Program-made: the position numbers and the translations under genes
Assembly (NCBI RefSeq): GCF_002043095.1
Contig: NZ_MVOC01000022.1
Coordinates: forward strand, 79,866 to 143,865
Length of the DNA stretch: 64,000 nt
Origin: Mycobacterium sp. AT1
GTDB lineage: Bacteria > Actinomycetota > Actinomycetes > Mycobacteriales > Mycobacteriaceae
Direction of reading: 5' to 3'
The notes under the pieces: model-generated
The model's database searches: none
The model's input: the letters and a program-made list of their open reading frames with translations, nothing else
What the model was told of the DNA's origin: nothing
Part shown: in pieces, positions 1 through 10,021 of the stretch
Position numbering within the stretch: the stretch's first letter is position 1
Layout: each line of letters begins with the position of its first letter

Positions 1-1
1 G

Positions 2-307
2 GTGGCGGTGGCGACGATGAAGCTGCCCATCCTGGGCGGTCTGGTACGTCGCGGACTCGTCGAGATCCGCTACGTCGGGCGCAAGTCCGGCAAGACGTTC
101 GAGATCCCGGTCAACTACCGCCGCTCCGGCGATTCGATCACCATCTGGGTCGGGATGCCCGACAAGAAGAGTTGGTGGCGCAACTTCCTCGGCGAGGGCG
201 GCGCGGTTACCCTCGTCGGGCTCGACGGGCGCGATCGCACCGGCCACGCGGTGGCCACCCGAAGCGACCGCGGTGCGGTGTCGGTGCGGGTCCAGTTGGA
301 CGGGTGA
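2..307 (+). CDS. Nitroreductase/deazaflavin-type small protein (5' end probably outside window)
   Basis: About 101 residues are visible. The segment with RYVGRKSGKTFEIPV followed by a WWRNF block resembles the DUF385 / deazaflavin (F420)-dependent nitroreductase-quinone reductase family, in which a short beta-barrel binds F420 or a flavin. The reading frame is open to the window edge and the GTG at base 2 has no visible ribosome binding site, so the true start may lie upstream; the internal Met at residue 6 is another candidate. The TGA stop directly abuts the end of the convergent methyltransferase gene. The family call rests on a short motif and the substrate is unknown. Confidence 0.6.
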   Translation: MAVATMKLPILGGLVRRGLVEIRYVGRKSGKTFEIPVNYRRSGDSITIWVGMPDKKSWWRNFLGEGGAVTLVGLDGRDRTGHAVATRSDRGAVSVRVQLDG

Positions 308-886
308 TCAGCGCGGCTTCACCCACCGCCACTGCCGGGTAGAGCACTCCTGGGCGTCGGGCAGCCGATCTCCTACCGCCGCAACCACTCCCGGCCACCA
401 TTGCTCGTCGTAGTCGTCCCCGGACAACCAGCCTCCCGGCGCCACCTTCGGCAGCCAACCGTCTATGTCGGCGAGCACGCTGTCGTATTCGTGGCGGGCG
501 TCGAGGTGCACCCAGGCCAACGAGCCGTCGGCGAAGAGCGCGGCAGCCGCTGGCGACGGGCTGACCAAGAGGTGCACCCGGTCGGCGAAACCACACGCGA
601 TGACGTTGCGGTGCAACTGCCCGGCGAGGGTGCCGCCACCGTCGGCGACGGCGGCGGCATGGGAGTCCTTGTCCGCGGTGCCTTCACGCCCACTGCCTTG
701 GCAATAGTCGACGCCGACCACGGTGAAGTCGCGTGTCGACTCACCGACCACCTCGGCGAGCGAACACAAGCTGCGGCCGAGGTAGGACCCCACCTCGACG
801 AACGTGCTGCCGTCTGCGAAGGTCGCCACGGCCTCCTCCTGCAGGTCACGCCAGCCAAACCAGCCATGGATCTGCGACCAATGCAT
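308..886 (-). CDS. Class I SAM-dependent methyltransferase-like protein
   Basis: A 192-residue protein beginning MHWSQIHGW. It has the glycine-rich SAM-binding loop FVEVGSYLGRS near residue 30, an acidic strand end (VVGVDYCQG), and later a WVHLDARHEYDSV block and GGWLSGDDYD, which is the pattern of the Methyltransf_24-type class I fold. The substrate is not recognisable. The ATG at 884-886 overlaps the stop of the upstream DUF2510 gene by one base (TGATG), so the two are probably translationally coupled. A longer frame runs through the upstream gene but has low-complexity Arg-rich sequence, so this start is preferred. Confidence 0.75.
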   Translation of the reverse strand: MHWSQIHGWFGWRDLQEEAVATFADGSTFVEVGSYLGRSLCSLAEVVGESTRDFTVVGVDYCQGSGREGTADKDSHAAAVADGGGTLAGQLHRNVIACGFADRVHLLVSPSPAAAALFADGSLAWVHLDARHEYDSVLADIDGWLPKVAPGGWLSGDDYDEQWWPGVVAAVGDRLPDAQECSTRQWRWVKPR

Positions 887-1305
887 CACTGCACGTCCGC
901 GCTGATCTGACCGCGGTCGCTGACCGCGTCGGTCCAGCGGATGCCGTCCCACCACCGCAGTTCGTGCCGCCCCGACGGGTCGGGATGCCAGGCTCCGGCG
1001 GGCGGTCGGGCGATGACGCCGAACAGCGTTTCGATGTTCTGGCGGTTCTTGCCCCAGTCGACGAGGCCGAACTTCAGGGCCGACGACAGGGTGACCTCCA
1101 CTCCCGTGGGCAGGGGTCGCAGGTGCGCGGCGAGGTTTTCGCCCCACGTCGCCAAGCCCATGCTCGTGGACATCTGGATCACCCCGGCAGCGGGGTCGGC
1201 GAGTGTCACGGTCATTCCGCTGGACGTGGCGGCATGGCAGATGGCGTGGAACACGCCGTCGTAGGCGCCGGGAACGAGCCGGGTTTCGGAGGTGGAGGCG
1301 GGCAC
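886..1305 (-). CDS. DUF2510-domain small protein
   Basis: A 139-residue protein of unknown function. Its C-terminal third (GAWHPDPSGRHELRWWDG, then IRWTDAV) is a DUF2510 module, a short Trp-rich motif common in actinobacterial membrane or regulatory proteins. The N-terminal about 90 residues look like a small globular alpha/beta domain without a recognised signature. The start is GTG at 1303-1305. No Shine-Dalgarno is visible, but a GATAAT box lies about six bases upstream, which would fit leaderless transcription as is common in mycobacteria (inference). It is coupled to the downstream methyltransferase gene. Confidence 0.65.
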   Translation of the reverse strand: MPASTSETRLVPGAYDGVFHAICHAATSSGMTVTLADPAAGVIQMSTSMGLATWGENLAAHLRPLPTGVEVTLSSALKFGLVDWGKNRQNIETLFGVIARPPAGAWHPDPSGRHELRWWDGIRWTDAVSDRGQISADVQ

Positions 1306-1355
1306 CGAAGCATTATCGCGTTGGCCGGCGTTCGACGAGGGCTACGGTCGAGTGC

Positions 1356-1814
1356 ATGGCCGAGCCCGACGGTTTTCATCCCGACTTCCCGGACGACGCC
1401 GCGCAGCGCCCGCCGCGAAACCGGGTGCGCCACATCAAGTCAACCGAACTCGACGCGACCACGACACAGACAGACGGCATGCAGCGCTTCGCGGCGCTCA
1501 GCGCGTCCACCGTCGGCAGCGAGAAGCTGTGGATGGGGGAGACGCTGGCGATGCCGGGCACGGTCTCGGCCAACCACCATCACGGCGACTCCGAGACCAT
1601 GATCTTCATCCGCAGCGGACATCCCGAATTCGTGTTTCTGGACGGGGAACGCGAGGTTCGGGTGCGCACCAATCCCGGCGACTACGTCTTCGTCCCGCCG
1701 CATCTGCCGCACCGCGAGGAGAATCCCGACCCGACCACGCCGGCGGAACTGGTGATTGCGCGTAGCAGCCAGGAGGCGATCGTCGTGAACCTGCCGGCGT
1801 TGTACGCGCTCTAA
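1356..1814 (+). CDS. Cupin-domain protein
   Basis: A 152-residue protein with a single cupin beta-barrel. Motif 1 is seen as ANHHHGDSETMIFIRSG (metal-binding His, then Glu) and motif 2 as GDYVFVPPHLPHREEN (second-motif His). The metal ligands appear intact, so a metal-dependent small-molecule enzyme or binding protein is likely; the substrate cannot be inferred. The ATG at 1356 is chosen over upstream in-frame positions because the upstream translation is Arg-rich junk overlapping the divergent DUF2510 gene. A strong hairpin follows the stop by about 28 bases. Confidence 0.8.
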   Translation: MAEPDGFHPDFPDDAAQRPPRNRVRHIKSTELDATTTQTDGMQRFAALSASTVGSEKLWMGETLAMPGTVSANHHHGDSETMIFIRSGHPEFVFLDGEREVRVRTNPGDYVFVPPHLPHREENPDPTTPAELVIARSSQEAIVVNLPALYAL

Positions 1815-1841
1815 GTCGGACCACACACCCCGAAACCAAAG

Positions 1842-1871
1842 AGGTGGGAGGGCGTAAACGCCCTCCCACCT
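1842..1871. terminator. Perfect 13-bp stem hairpin shared by cupin gene and tRNA-His
   Basis: Bases 1842-1854 (AGGTGGGAGGGCG) are perfectly complementary to 1859-1871 around a TAAA loop. It lies just past the stop of the plus-strand cupin gene and just past the 3' end of the minus-strand tRNA-His. It is therefore a plausible bidirectional intrinsic-type terminator, although there is no long U tract on either side. Confidence 0.75.
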
Positions 1872-1875
1872 GCTG

Positions 1876-1949
1876 GGTGACTGACGGGACTCGAACCCGC
1901 GACAGCCAGGATCACAACCTGGTGCTCTACCAACTGAACTACAGCCACC
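1876..1949 (-). tRNA. tRNA-His (anticodon GTG)
   Basis: The minus strand folds as a full cloverleaf. The acceptor stem starts GGTGGCTG with the extra 5' G(-1) typical of tRNA-His, paired to C73. The anticodon loop reads TTGTGAT (GTG), and the T-arm contains GGTTCGAGTCC. No CCA is encoded. Next to it on the same strand is orn, as I recall for other mycobacteria. Confidence 0.95.
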
Positions 1950-1988
1950 ATGTCCGCCTTGCCCGAAGGCTCCGCGGTGTTGTCGATC

Positions 1989-2636
1989 TTAGCCGGTCGG
2001 GGTGGCTGTGTCCGAATCGGTTGTCCGCGCGTCGTCGGTGGGGGGTCCGAGTTCGGCGGCAACGGCGGCAATGTCGCTGGTCGACGGCCCGGGGGCGGGG
2101 ACGAAGGCGGTGCTGCGGTAGTACTTCAACTCGCGAATCGACTCGTGGATGTCGGCGAGCGCGCGGTGTGCGAGGCCCTTTTCCGGCTGTCCGAAGTAGA
2201 TGCGCGGGTACCAGCGTCGGCACAGTTCCTTGATCGAGCTGACGTCGATCATGCGGTAGTGCAGGAAGTCGTCGAGTGCGGGCATGTCCCTGGCGATGAA
2301 GCCGCGGTCGGTCCCGATCGAATTACCCGCCAGCGGCGCGGTGTTGGGCTGCTTGACGTGCCCTCGGATGTAGTCCAAGACCATCTTCTCGGCTTCTGCC
2401 ACGTCGATCGTGGACGCGCGCACCTCCTCGGTGAGGCCCGACTTGCGGTGCATCGTCGCGACCACCTCGACCATGCCGTCCAGCGCCTCGTCCTCGGCGT
2501 GGATGACCACGTCGAGGCCGTCGCCGAGGAGGTTGAGCTCGCCGTCTGTCACCAACACAGCGATTTCGATGAGACGGTCGGCCTTGAGGTCGAGCCCCGT
2601 CATCTCACAGTCAATCCACACCAGTTCGTCACGCAC
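1989..2636 (-). CDS. orn: Oligoribonuclease
   Basis: A 3'-5' exoribonuclease of the DEDDh family that degrades 2-5 nucleotide RNAs, including pGpG from c-di-GMP turnover. The first acidic pair is in [13 protein letters not shown]. Later signatures are [36 protein letters not shown] and the [11 protein letters not shown] block holding the catalytic His and last Asp. The GTG start at 2634-2636 gives 215 residues beginning (V)RDELVWID, matching my memory of mycobacterial Orn; an ATG seven codons upstream is possible but adds an unusual leader. The C-terminal about 30 residues are acidic and low-complexity. Confidence 0.95.
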   Translation of the reverse strand: MRDELVWIDCEMTGLDLKADRLIEIAVLVTDGELNLLGDGLDVVIHAEDEALDGMVEVVATMHRKSGLTEEVRASTIDVAEAEKMVLDYIRGHVKQPNTAPLAGNSIGTDRGFIARDMPALDDFLHYRMIDVSSIKELCRRWYPRIYFGQPEKGLAHRALADIHESIRELKYYRSTAFVPAPGPSTSDIAAVAAELGPPTDDARTTDSDTATPTG

Positions 2637-2727
2637 AGCGGTCAACAGTATTCGCACAGGCCGACGGCGGCTGCCCAGGCCCGTTTAGAGCCCTCCCGAT
2701 CGCTCCGCGGCCAGTAGTGTCGCCGGC

Positions 2728-4320
2728 ATGAGCGACGACGCGACCTCCACCCCCGCACAGCGCATCGCCGCTGGTTATGCCGTCGACGGGCCGGCTCTGG
2801 AGCTCGGCTCCGTGGTGGTCGACGGCGTCGCCGACCCGGCCGCGCGGGTGCGGATCCCGCTGTCGACCGTCAACCGGCACGGTCTGGTCGCGGGGGCGAC
2901 GGGCACCGGCAAGACGAAGTCGCTGCAGCTCATGGCCGAACAGCTCTCGGCGGCCGGGGTGCCGGTGGTGATGGCCGACGTCAAGGGAGACCTCTCGGGG
3001 TTGTCCCGTCCCGGTACGCCGGGGGACAAGGTCACCCAGCGTGGTGCCGACACCGGCGACAGCTGGACGCCGACCGCGTTTCCTGTCGAGTTCCTGTCGT
3101 TGGGATCCTCGGGGGTCGGGGTTCCGGTGCGAGCCACCATCACCAGCTTCGGTCCGATTCTGCTGTCGAAGGTGTTGGGGCTCAACACAACTCAAGAGTC
3201 GACGCTCGGCCTGATCTTCCACTGGGCCGACCAGAAGGGCTTGTCGCTGCTCGACGTCAAGGACCTGCGTTCGGTGATCCAGTTCCTCACCAGCGACGAG
3301 GGCAAGCCCGAACTGAAGGCGCTCGGCGCGGTGTCGACGACCACCGCCGGGGTCATCCTGCGCGCCCTGGTCAACCTCGAGGCCGAGGGTGCCGACACCT
3401 TCTTCGGCGAGCCAGAACTGGAGCCCGACGACCTGATGCGCGTCGACGACCAAGGGCGCGGCGTCATCACCCTGCTCGAGCTGGGCGCGCAGGCGGCCAG
3501 GCCGGTGATGTTCTCCACGTTCCTGATGTGGGTGCTCGCCGATCTGTTCACCTCGTTGCCGGAGGTCGGTGACGTCGAGAAGCCGAAGCTGGTGTTCTTC
3601 TTCGACGAGGCGCACCTGTTGTTCGACGACGCGTCGAAGGCGTTCCTCGCCCAAGTCGAGCAGACCGTGAAGCTCATCCGTTCCAAGGGCGTCGGGGTGT
3701 TCTTCTGCACCCAGTTGCCGACCGACGTGCCCAACGACGTGTTGTCTCAGCTCGGCGCCCGCGTTCAGCACGCGCTGCGCGCGTTCACCCCCGACGATCA
3801 GAAGGCGCTGTCGAAGACGGTGCGCACCTACCCGAAGACGGACGTCTACGACCTCGAGGAGGCGTTGACGTCGCTGGGAACGGGGGAGGCGATCGTGACC
3901 GTGCTGTCCGAGAATGGTGCGCCGACCCCGGTGGCGTGGACCAGGATGCGGGCGCCGCGCTCGTTGATGGACACCATCGGTCCCGACGCCATCAGTGCCG
4001 CGGCCAAGGCGTCGCCGCTGCAGGTCGAATACGGGCAGACCGTCGACCGCGAGTCTGCCTACGAGCGGCTCAACAACAAGCTGGCCCCACCCGAAAAGCC
4101 TCAGCCGCTACCGCCACCGCTTCCACCGCCCCTCGACGGTGGACTGGGGTGGGACCCGGGCCCGGTCGGCTCACCCCCGCCGGAGGGCCCGAGCTTCGTC
4201 GACGAAGTGATCCACAGCTCCGCGTTCAAGAGCTTCATCCGGTCCGCGGCCACGGTCGCCGGGCGGGAGATCACCCGCAGCATGTTCGGTACCGGCACCC
4301 GCAGGCGCCGGCGACGCTGA
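2728..4320 (+). CDS. HerA-like / DUF853 P-loop ATPase (Rv2510c-like)
   Basis: A 530-residue ATPase of the HerA/DUF853 helicase-like group. Walker A is GATGTGKT (residues 56-63) followed by KSLQLMAEQLS; Walker B is LVFFFDEAHLLF near residue 290; a CTQLPTDVPNDVLSQLG stretch looks like the sensor region. Residues about 450-480 are a Pro-rich linker, and the C-terminus has an Arg tail. HerA proteins are ring ATPases linked to DNA pumping or processing, but the role of this mycobacterial version is not established to my knowledge. It is divergent from orn, and its stop lies 5 bases from the convergent cmrA stop. Confidence 0.85.
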   Translation: MSDDATSTPAQRIAAGYAVDGPALELGSVVVDGVADPAARVRIPLSTVNRHGLVAGATGTGKTKSLQLMAEQLSAAGVPVVMADVKGDLSGLSRPGTPGDKVTQRGADTGDSWTPTAFPVEFLSLGSSGVGVPVRATITSFGPILLSKVLGLNTTQESTLGLIFHWADQKGLSLLDVKDLRSVIQFLTSDEGKPELKALGAVSTTTAGVILRALVNLEAEGADTFFGEPELEPDDLMRVDDQGRGVITLLELGAQAARPVMFSTFLMWVLADLFTSLPEVGDVEKPKLVFFFDEAHLLFDDASKAFLAQVEQTVKLIRSKGVGVFFCTQLPTDVPNDVLSQLGARVQHALRAFTPDDQKALSKTVRTYPKTDVYDLEEALTSLGTGEAIVTVLSENGAPTPVAWTRMRAPRSLMDTIGPDAISAAAKASPLQVEYGQTVDRESAYERLNNKLAPPEKPQPLPPPLPPPLDGGLGWDPGPVGSPPPEGPSFVDEVIHSSAFKSFIRSAATVAGREITRSMFGTGTRRRRRR

Positions 4321-4325
4321 GCGAG

Positions 4326-5132
4326 TTACTCGCCGCCGAGCTTCTTGTAGACCGCGCCGACGATCGGCGTGACGATGGATCGCGGGGCGTAGCCGCTGGC
4401 CACCGACATCGCCTTGGACGTCACCCCGGGGACGACGCGCATCTTGTTGTGTTCCAGCCCGTCGAGCGACAGCTTCGCGGTGTGCTCGGTGGAGATCCAC
4501 AGGAAGTCGGGGATCAACTTCTCGACGAGGGACTGCTCGTCGGGATTCGGCAGTTCGGTGCGCACCGGTCCCGGTGCCAGCACGGTGACGTGAATGCCGA
4601 GGGACTTCACCTCGCCGCGCAGCGATTCGCTGAACGTGTTGACGAACGCCTTGGACGCTGCGTAGGTCGCGTTGTTCGGGATCGGTGAGTTGCCCGCCGC
4701 CGAACCGGAGATGAGGATGCCGCCTGCGCGGCGCTCGACCATGCCGGGCAGGACGGCGAGCACCAGATCGTGGACGCCGAGGACGTTGAGTTGGACCTGG
4801 GCCTGCTCGCCGTCGACGTCGAGCTTCGCGACGGGGCCGAAGGTCGCCGTGCCGGCGTTCGCGCACAGGATGGAGATGTTGCGCTGCGCGAGTTCGGCGC
4901 AGAATTCGGCCCGCGCCGCGGGGTCGACCAGGTCGACGGGCCGGACCTCGACGGTGACGCCGTAGCGCTCGGTCAAGGTGGTCGCGAGCGCGGTGAGCAC
5001 GTCGCCGCGGCGGGCGGTGATGATCAGGTGGTGTCCTCGGGCGGCGAGCTCGGTGGCCAGAGCCTCACCGATGTTCTGCGAGGCGCCGGTGACGACGGCG
5101 CGCGCGTCGGGACTGGGAGCAGGTACGGACAT
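4326..5132 (-). CDS. cmrA: Mycolate beta-keto reductase, SDR family (Rv2509-like)
   Basis: A 268-residue short-chain dehydrogenase. It has the TGASQNIG cofactor loop (near residues 15-22), CANAG, a catalytic Ser in ILISGSAAG and YAASK. It closely resembles, from memory, Rv2509/CmrA, the NADPH-dependent reductase that converts 3-oxo-mycolate to mature mycolic acid in the last step of mycolate synthesis. The context (orn, DUF853 ATPase and MFS neighbours) is the conserved Rv2511-Rv2508c order. The start is the ATG at 5130-5132; the longer upstream frame overlaps the divergent MFS gene and is not protein-like. Presence of this enzyme supports a mycolate-making host. Confidence 0.88.
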   Translation of the reverse strand: MSVPAPSPDARAVVTGASQNIGEALATELAARGHHLIITARRGDVLTALATTLTERYGVTVEVRPVDLVDPAARAEFCAELAQRNISILCANAGTATFGPVAKLDVDGEQAQVQLNVLGVHDLVLAVLPGMVERRAGGILISGSAAGNSPIPNNATYAASKAFVNTFSESLRGEVKSLGIHVTVLAPGPVRTELPNPDEQSLVEKLIPDFLWISTEHTAKLSLDGLEHNKMRVVPGVTSKAMSVASGYAPRSIVTPIVGAVYKKLGGE

Positions 5133-5165
5133 GGGCCCAATCGTAGGTACCAATAGAGTGCGTTC

Positions 5166-6479
5166 ATGACCAACCCCGCGGGTACTCGGACCGCGGGGCG
5201 GTTCCCCGTCGTCGCGTGGGCGTTGTGGGACTGCGGCGCAACCGGAGTCAACGCGATCGTCATCACGTTCGTCTTCTCGGTGTACCTGACCGGTGAGGTC
5301 GGAGCAGGCCTGCCGGGCAGCACGACGCCGACGGCGTGGCTCGGGTGGGCGTTGTTCGCCGCCGGGCTGGCGGTCGCCACGCTCGCCCCGGTCACGGGGA
5401 TCTGGGTCGACGCCGCGCATCGCAGGCGGACCGTGCTGGCGGTTCTTACCGGCGTCGTCATCGTGCTGACGGCGTCGATGAGTCAGATTCGTCCCGACTA
5501 CCACTACCTCTGGCTGGGCCTGGTGCTGCTGGCGCTGACGGCGGCGTGCAGTGATCTGGCGACGGTGCCCTACAACGCCATGCTGCGGGAGCTGTCGACG
5601 CCGGACACGTCGGGCCGGGTGTCCGGATTTGGCGCGGCGTCAGGGTATTTCGGGAGCGTCCTGCTGTTGCTGGTGGCGTACTTCGGTTTCATGGGCGGCG
5701 GTGACGGCGACACCCGCGGACTGTTCGGGGTGTCGACGCACGAGGGATGGCCTGCGCGGTTGGTGGTGCTGGTCGCGGCGGGCTGGTTCGCCCTGTTCGC
5801 GCTGCCGTTGTTGGTCGGCACCCGCACCAGGATGCCGGTGCTCGAAGCCCCGACCTCCTCGCCGGGGTTGCTCTGGGCCTACCGGAAGCTGTGGGCCGAC
5901 CTAAGGGACCAGTGGGACAGGGACCGCAACGTCGTGTACTACCTCGCGGCGAGCGCGGTCTTCCGCGACGGTTTGACCGGCATCTTCACCTTTGGTGCAG
6001 TGCTGGGTGTCTCGGCGTACGGGGTCTCGGGCGCCGACGTGGTGCTCTTCGGCATGTGCGCGCTGGTCGTCGCGGCGACGGGAGCGGTGTTGGGCGGTCT
6101 GCTCGACGACCGCATCGGGTCCAAGCCGATCATCGTCGGGTCGCTCGTCGCGATGATCGTCGTCGCCCTGGTGATGATGACGCTGCACGGGCCTTCGGCG
6201 TTCTGGGTGTGCGGGCTGCTGCTGTGCCTCTTCATCGGGCCCGTCCAGTCGTCGGCGCGGACGACGATGCTGCGAATGTCGGTCGAGGGCAAGGAAGGTG
6301 CGGCGTTCGGGCTGTACACCACGACGGGGCGGGCGGCGACGTTCCTGGCCCCGATCCTCTTCACCACGTTCATCACGGTGTTCGGCACCGACCGCGCCGG
6401 GATGGGCGGGCTGGTCACCGTCTTGGCGATGGGGCTGGTGGCGATTCTCTTCGTCCGCGTGCCGCGGGTCTCCGCCTAA
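5166..6479 (+). CDS. MFS transporter, UMF1/Atg22-like (Rv2508c-like)
   Basis: A 437-residue integral membrane protein with roughly 12 hydrophobic segments. The first is near residues 10-35 and the last ends at residue 433. It has the MFS-type cytoplasmic loop DAAHRRRTV after TM2 and a second repeat loop DDRIGSKP. The sequence LATVPYNAMLRELSTPDTSGRVSGFGAA is typical of the UMF1/Atg22-like branch. The transported substrate is unknown. It starts 33 bases from the divergent cmrA start, so the short gap must hold both promoters. Confidence 0.85.
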   Translation: MTNPAGTRTAGRFPVVAWALWDCGATGVNAIVITFVFSVYLTGEVGAGLPGSTTPTAWLGWALFAAGLAVATLAPVTGIWVDAAHRRRTVLAVLTGVVIVLTASMSQIRPDYHYLWLGLVLLALTAACSDLATVPYNAMLRELSTPDTSGRVSGFGAASGYFGSVLLLLVAYFGFMGGGDGDTRGLFGVSTHEGWPARLVVLVAAGWFALFALPLLVGTRTRMPVLEAPTSSPGLLWAYRKLWADLRDQWDRDRNVVYYLAASAVFRDGLTGIFTFGAVLGVSAYGVSGADVVLFGMCALVVAATGAVLGGLLDDRIGSKPIIVGSLVAMIVVALVMMTLHGPSAFWVCGLLLCLFIGPVQSSARTTMLRMSVEGKEGAAFGLYTTTGRAATFLAPILFTTFITVFGTDRAGMGGLVTVLAMGLVAILFVRVPRVSA

Positions 6480-6489
6480 CGAGAGCGGC

Positions 6490-7254
6490 CTAACGGGAGC
6501 CCAGCGCCGTACACAACGTCAGGCCGGTCCCGGTGTTCTGCTGGGTCTCGGTGCCGTCGATGGTGATGGAGCAGGTGAGTTTCCGGCCGACGTTGACGAT
6601 GCTGACGCTGGCGGAACTGTTGGCCGCTCCGGCCAGCTGAACTTCCTTCTGCCACGGCAGCATGACGTTGAACTCGGTCTGCAGTACTCCGCCGCTGTCG
6701 AGGTACAGGATGCTGATGGCCCGGCCCTGGCCTGCGACCGAGTAGACGACGGTGTGGGTGTCGTTCGAGTTGTTCGGCGTGGTCGGCGGGACGACGCTTG
6801 GCGTCGTCGGCGTGGTGGTCGGGGTTTGGGTGGTGGCGGGCGTCGGCGTGGTCGTCGACGGTCTGGTCGCGGTCGGTTGGATGGGTGTCTGGGGCGGCGC
6901 GACGAGGGTGTCCTGGTGCGAGCTGTCGACGATGACGAGGCCGATCACCATTCCGAGTACGACGAACAGCACGATTCCCGCCAGGGCCCACAACCATCGC
7001 CGAGGGTTGGGTCCGTCCGGCTTGGGTGGCTCGGGTGGCACTCCGCCGGGGGGCCCGTATTGCCCGGTCGCGTAGGCGTCGTACCCGTACGGCGAGTACG
7101 CGGGCAGCTGCTCGGTGGGCCGGTGCTTGTCGTAAGCCGTCCCACCGGAAGTTTGGTACGGCTGCTGGCCGTACGTCGAGCCGGGAATGGCGGGGTAGTT
7201 GTAGGTGCCGGGATGTTCCTGGTCCCGCCCGTCGCGGCGCGATGGATCCGTCAT
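6490..7254 (-). CDS. Membrane-anchored MmpS/Rv2507-like protein with Thr/Pro-rich extracytoplasmic stalk
   Basis: A 254-residue protein in three parts: a Tyr/Gly/Pro-rich cytoplasmic N-terminus (about residues 1-90), one transmembrane helix (WLWALAGIVLFVVLGMVIGLVIV, about residues 95-120), and a Thr/Pro-rich linker followed by a C-terminal globular domain with two Cys. The C-terminal domain resembles the beta-sandwich of MmpS-type proteins, and position matches Rv2507. The ATG at 7252-7254 follows AGGTGGAG; the longer frame upstream is rejected because it lacks a ribosome binding site. Function unknown; likely cell-envelope. Confidence 0.78.
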   Translation of the reverse strand: MTDPSRRDGRDQEHPGTYNYPAIPGSTYGQQPYQTSGGTAYDKHRPTEQLPAYSPYGYDAYATGQYGPPGGVPPEPPKPDGPNPRRWLWALAGIVLFVVLGMVIGLVIVDSSHQDTLVAPPQTPIQPTATRPSTTTPTPATTQTPTTTPTTPSVVPPTTPNNSNDTHTVVYSVAGQGRAISILYLDSGGVLQTEFNVMLPWQKEVQLAGAANSSASVSIVNVGRKLTCSITIDGTETQQNTGTGLTLCTALGSR

Positions 7255-7315
7255 CTCCACCTCATGTCTGCAGGGTACCTGCGCTGGCGGCGGGGCCTCG
7301 CTGGCCAAGGCGCGG

Positions 7316-7342
7316 GGTTTACCGCAATTGTCGGACGGGTAA
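7316..7342 (+). promoter_or_regulatory. SigF-like promoter
   Basis: GGTTT at 7316-7320, a 16-base spacer, then GGGTAA at 7337-7342. This matches the mycobacterial SigF consensus (GTTT, 15-17 bases, GGGTA), as I recall it. It sits about 45 bases upstream of a small membrane-protein gene that has its own ribosome binding site, in the 133-base gap next to a divergent gene. Confidence 0.65.
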
Positions 7343-7387
7343 ACCGGTCGCGACGCCGCACGGGCGGTCAGCGACATGGAGGTTCAC

Positions 7388-7603
7388 ATGCGAGGCAGCG
7401 GAATCATCGGCACGATCCTTCTCGTGTGGCTGCTGATCGGCGTGTTCGCCGCCTATCAGCGCGACTACTTCAAGGCTTCTGAAACCAGTTGTGCCACAGC
7501 AGGAACGATTGCCTTGACGGTGGTCGCGGGGCCGCTGAACTACGCGGGCGCCAACCCGAAGGTGGCCGATTGCAACATCAACGTCCCGCAGCCCAGCCAG
7601 TAG
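7388..7603 (+). CDS. Small membrane protein, 71 residues
   Basis: A short protein with one N-terminal hydrophobic helix (IIGTILLVWLLIGVFAAY, about residues 5-22). A compact C-terminal part follows with two Cys (SCATAG and ADCNIN). The ATG at 7388 has GGAGG six bases upstream, so it is preferred over the in-frame Met four codons earlier. A SigF-like promoter lies upstream, suggesting expression in stationary phase or envelope stress. It is followed after 23 bases by another small membrane-protein gene. Function unknown. Confidence 0.7.
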   Translation: MRGSGIIGTILLVWLLIGVFAAYQRDYFKASETSCATAGTIALTVVAGPLNYAGANPKVADCNINVPQPSQ

Positions 7604-7626
7604 GGCTCAGCCACCAAGGAGTAGCC

Positions 7627-7782
7627 ATGATCGCTATTGGTGTCATTCTCGTGGTCCTCGGCCTGTTCTTCGGCATGCCGGTGTTGACCTATGTCGGCGT
7701 CGTCGCCCTGGTCATCGGCGCAGTGTTCTGGCTGCTCGGCGCGCTGGGCCATGCGGTCGGCGGCAGGCGCGTCTGGTACTAG
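7627..7782 (+). CDS. Small two-helix membrane protein, DUF6131-like
   Basis: A 51-residue protein made almost entirely of two hydrophobic segments (about residues 3-17 and 20-41) with a GGRRVWY tail. Small two-helix proteins of this kind are annotated DUF6131 in actinobacteria. The ATG at 7627 follows AAGGAG. It probably shares the SigF-like promoter with the 71-residue gene upstream. Its stop overlaps the convergent TetR gene by four bases. The biochemical role is unknown. Confidence 0.7.
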   Translation: MIAIGVILVVLGLFFGMPVLTYVGVVALVIGAVFWLLGALGHAVGGRRVWY

Positions 7783-8378
7783 CGACGACGGGTGAGCGCT
7801 GCCAGGGTCATGGCCCGCAGGATCGCCCGTGACGAGTCGCGGACCGTGCCCGGCCGGACGCTGTGTGGGGTCGAGTTGAGTAGCCCGAATGCGGCGTGCG
7901 CCATCAGCCGCGCGTCGTCTTCGTCCAGGTCGTCGTCGAGTGCGCGGAGAACGTCGACCCATATTTCGACGTACTGCCGCTGTGCGCGGCGCACCTGGCG
8001 CATGGCCGCGGCAGGAAGCTGCGCCAAGTCGCGATCCTGAATCCGGATCAGATCGGGCTCGGTGAACACGAAGTCGAGGTGGAAGTCGACCAATCCGTCG
8101 AGCGCGTCGGTGTGTTCGGCATCGGCCACGACCTCGGTGGCGCCGGCGAGCAGCCGGGTGCTGATGCCGACGAGGAGTTCGACGAGTAGCGCTTCCTTGT
8201 TGGGGAAGTGCCGGTAGATCGCGGGTCCCGACACTCCGGCCGCGGCGCCGATGTCCTCGAGGCGGACGCCGAGGAAGCCGTGCTCGGCGATGAGCCGCTC
8301 GGCGGCGGCGATCAGTTGAGATCGGCGGTCGGATTTCGCCTGACTGCGCTGCGTCGTCGACGTCTTCGCCGTAGCCAC
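7779..8378 (-). CDS. bkaR: TetR-family repressor of branched-chain keto-acid genes (BkaR-like)
   Basis: A 199-residue TetR regulator. The helix-turn-helix spans about residues 20-65 (LIAEHGFLGVRLEDIGAAAG, then GPAIYRHFPNKEALL), followed by a helical ligand domain. It is divergent from accD1, as is Rv2506, which has been described as BkaR, the repressor of the branched-chain keto-acid/leucine operon. The GTG start at 8376-8378 has AGGGAGG just upstream. Two palindromes in the divergent gap are the likely operators. The effector is probably an acyl-CoA, but the sequence does not show this. Confidence 0.85.
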   Translation of the reverse strand: MATAKTSTTQRSQAKSDRRSQLIAAAERLIAEHGFLGVRLEDIGAAAGVSGPAIYRHFPNKEALLVELLVGISTRLLAGATEVVADAEHTDALDGLVDFHLDFVFTEPDLIRIQDRDLAQLPAAAMRQVRRAQRQYVEIWVDVLRALDDDLDEDDARLMAHAAFGLLNSTPHSVRPGTVRDSSRAILRAMTLAALTRRR

Positions 8379-8407
8379 CGTTCCTCCCTTGCCGGTTGCA
8401 CTTCTCA

Positions 8408-10017
<1,610 letters not shown>

Positions 10018-10021
10018 CGGA

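Noticed and set aside
7269..7279. GGGTACC as a second SigF -10 element before the 71-residue gene
   Set aside because: No GTTT lies 15-17 bases upstream; the match is only a short GC-rich palindrome.
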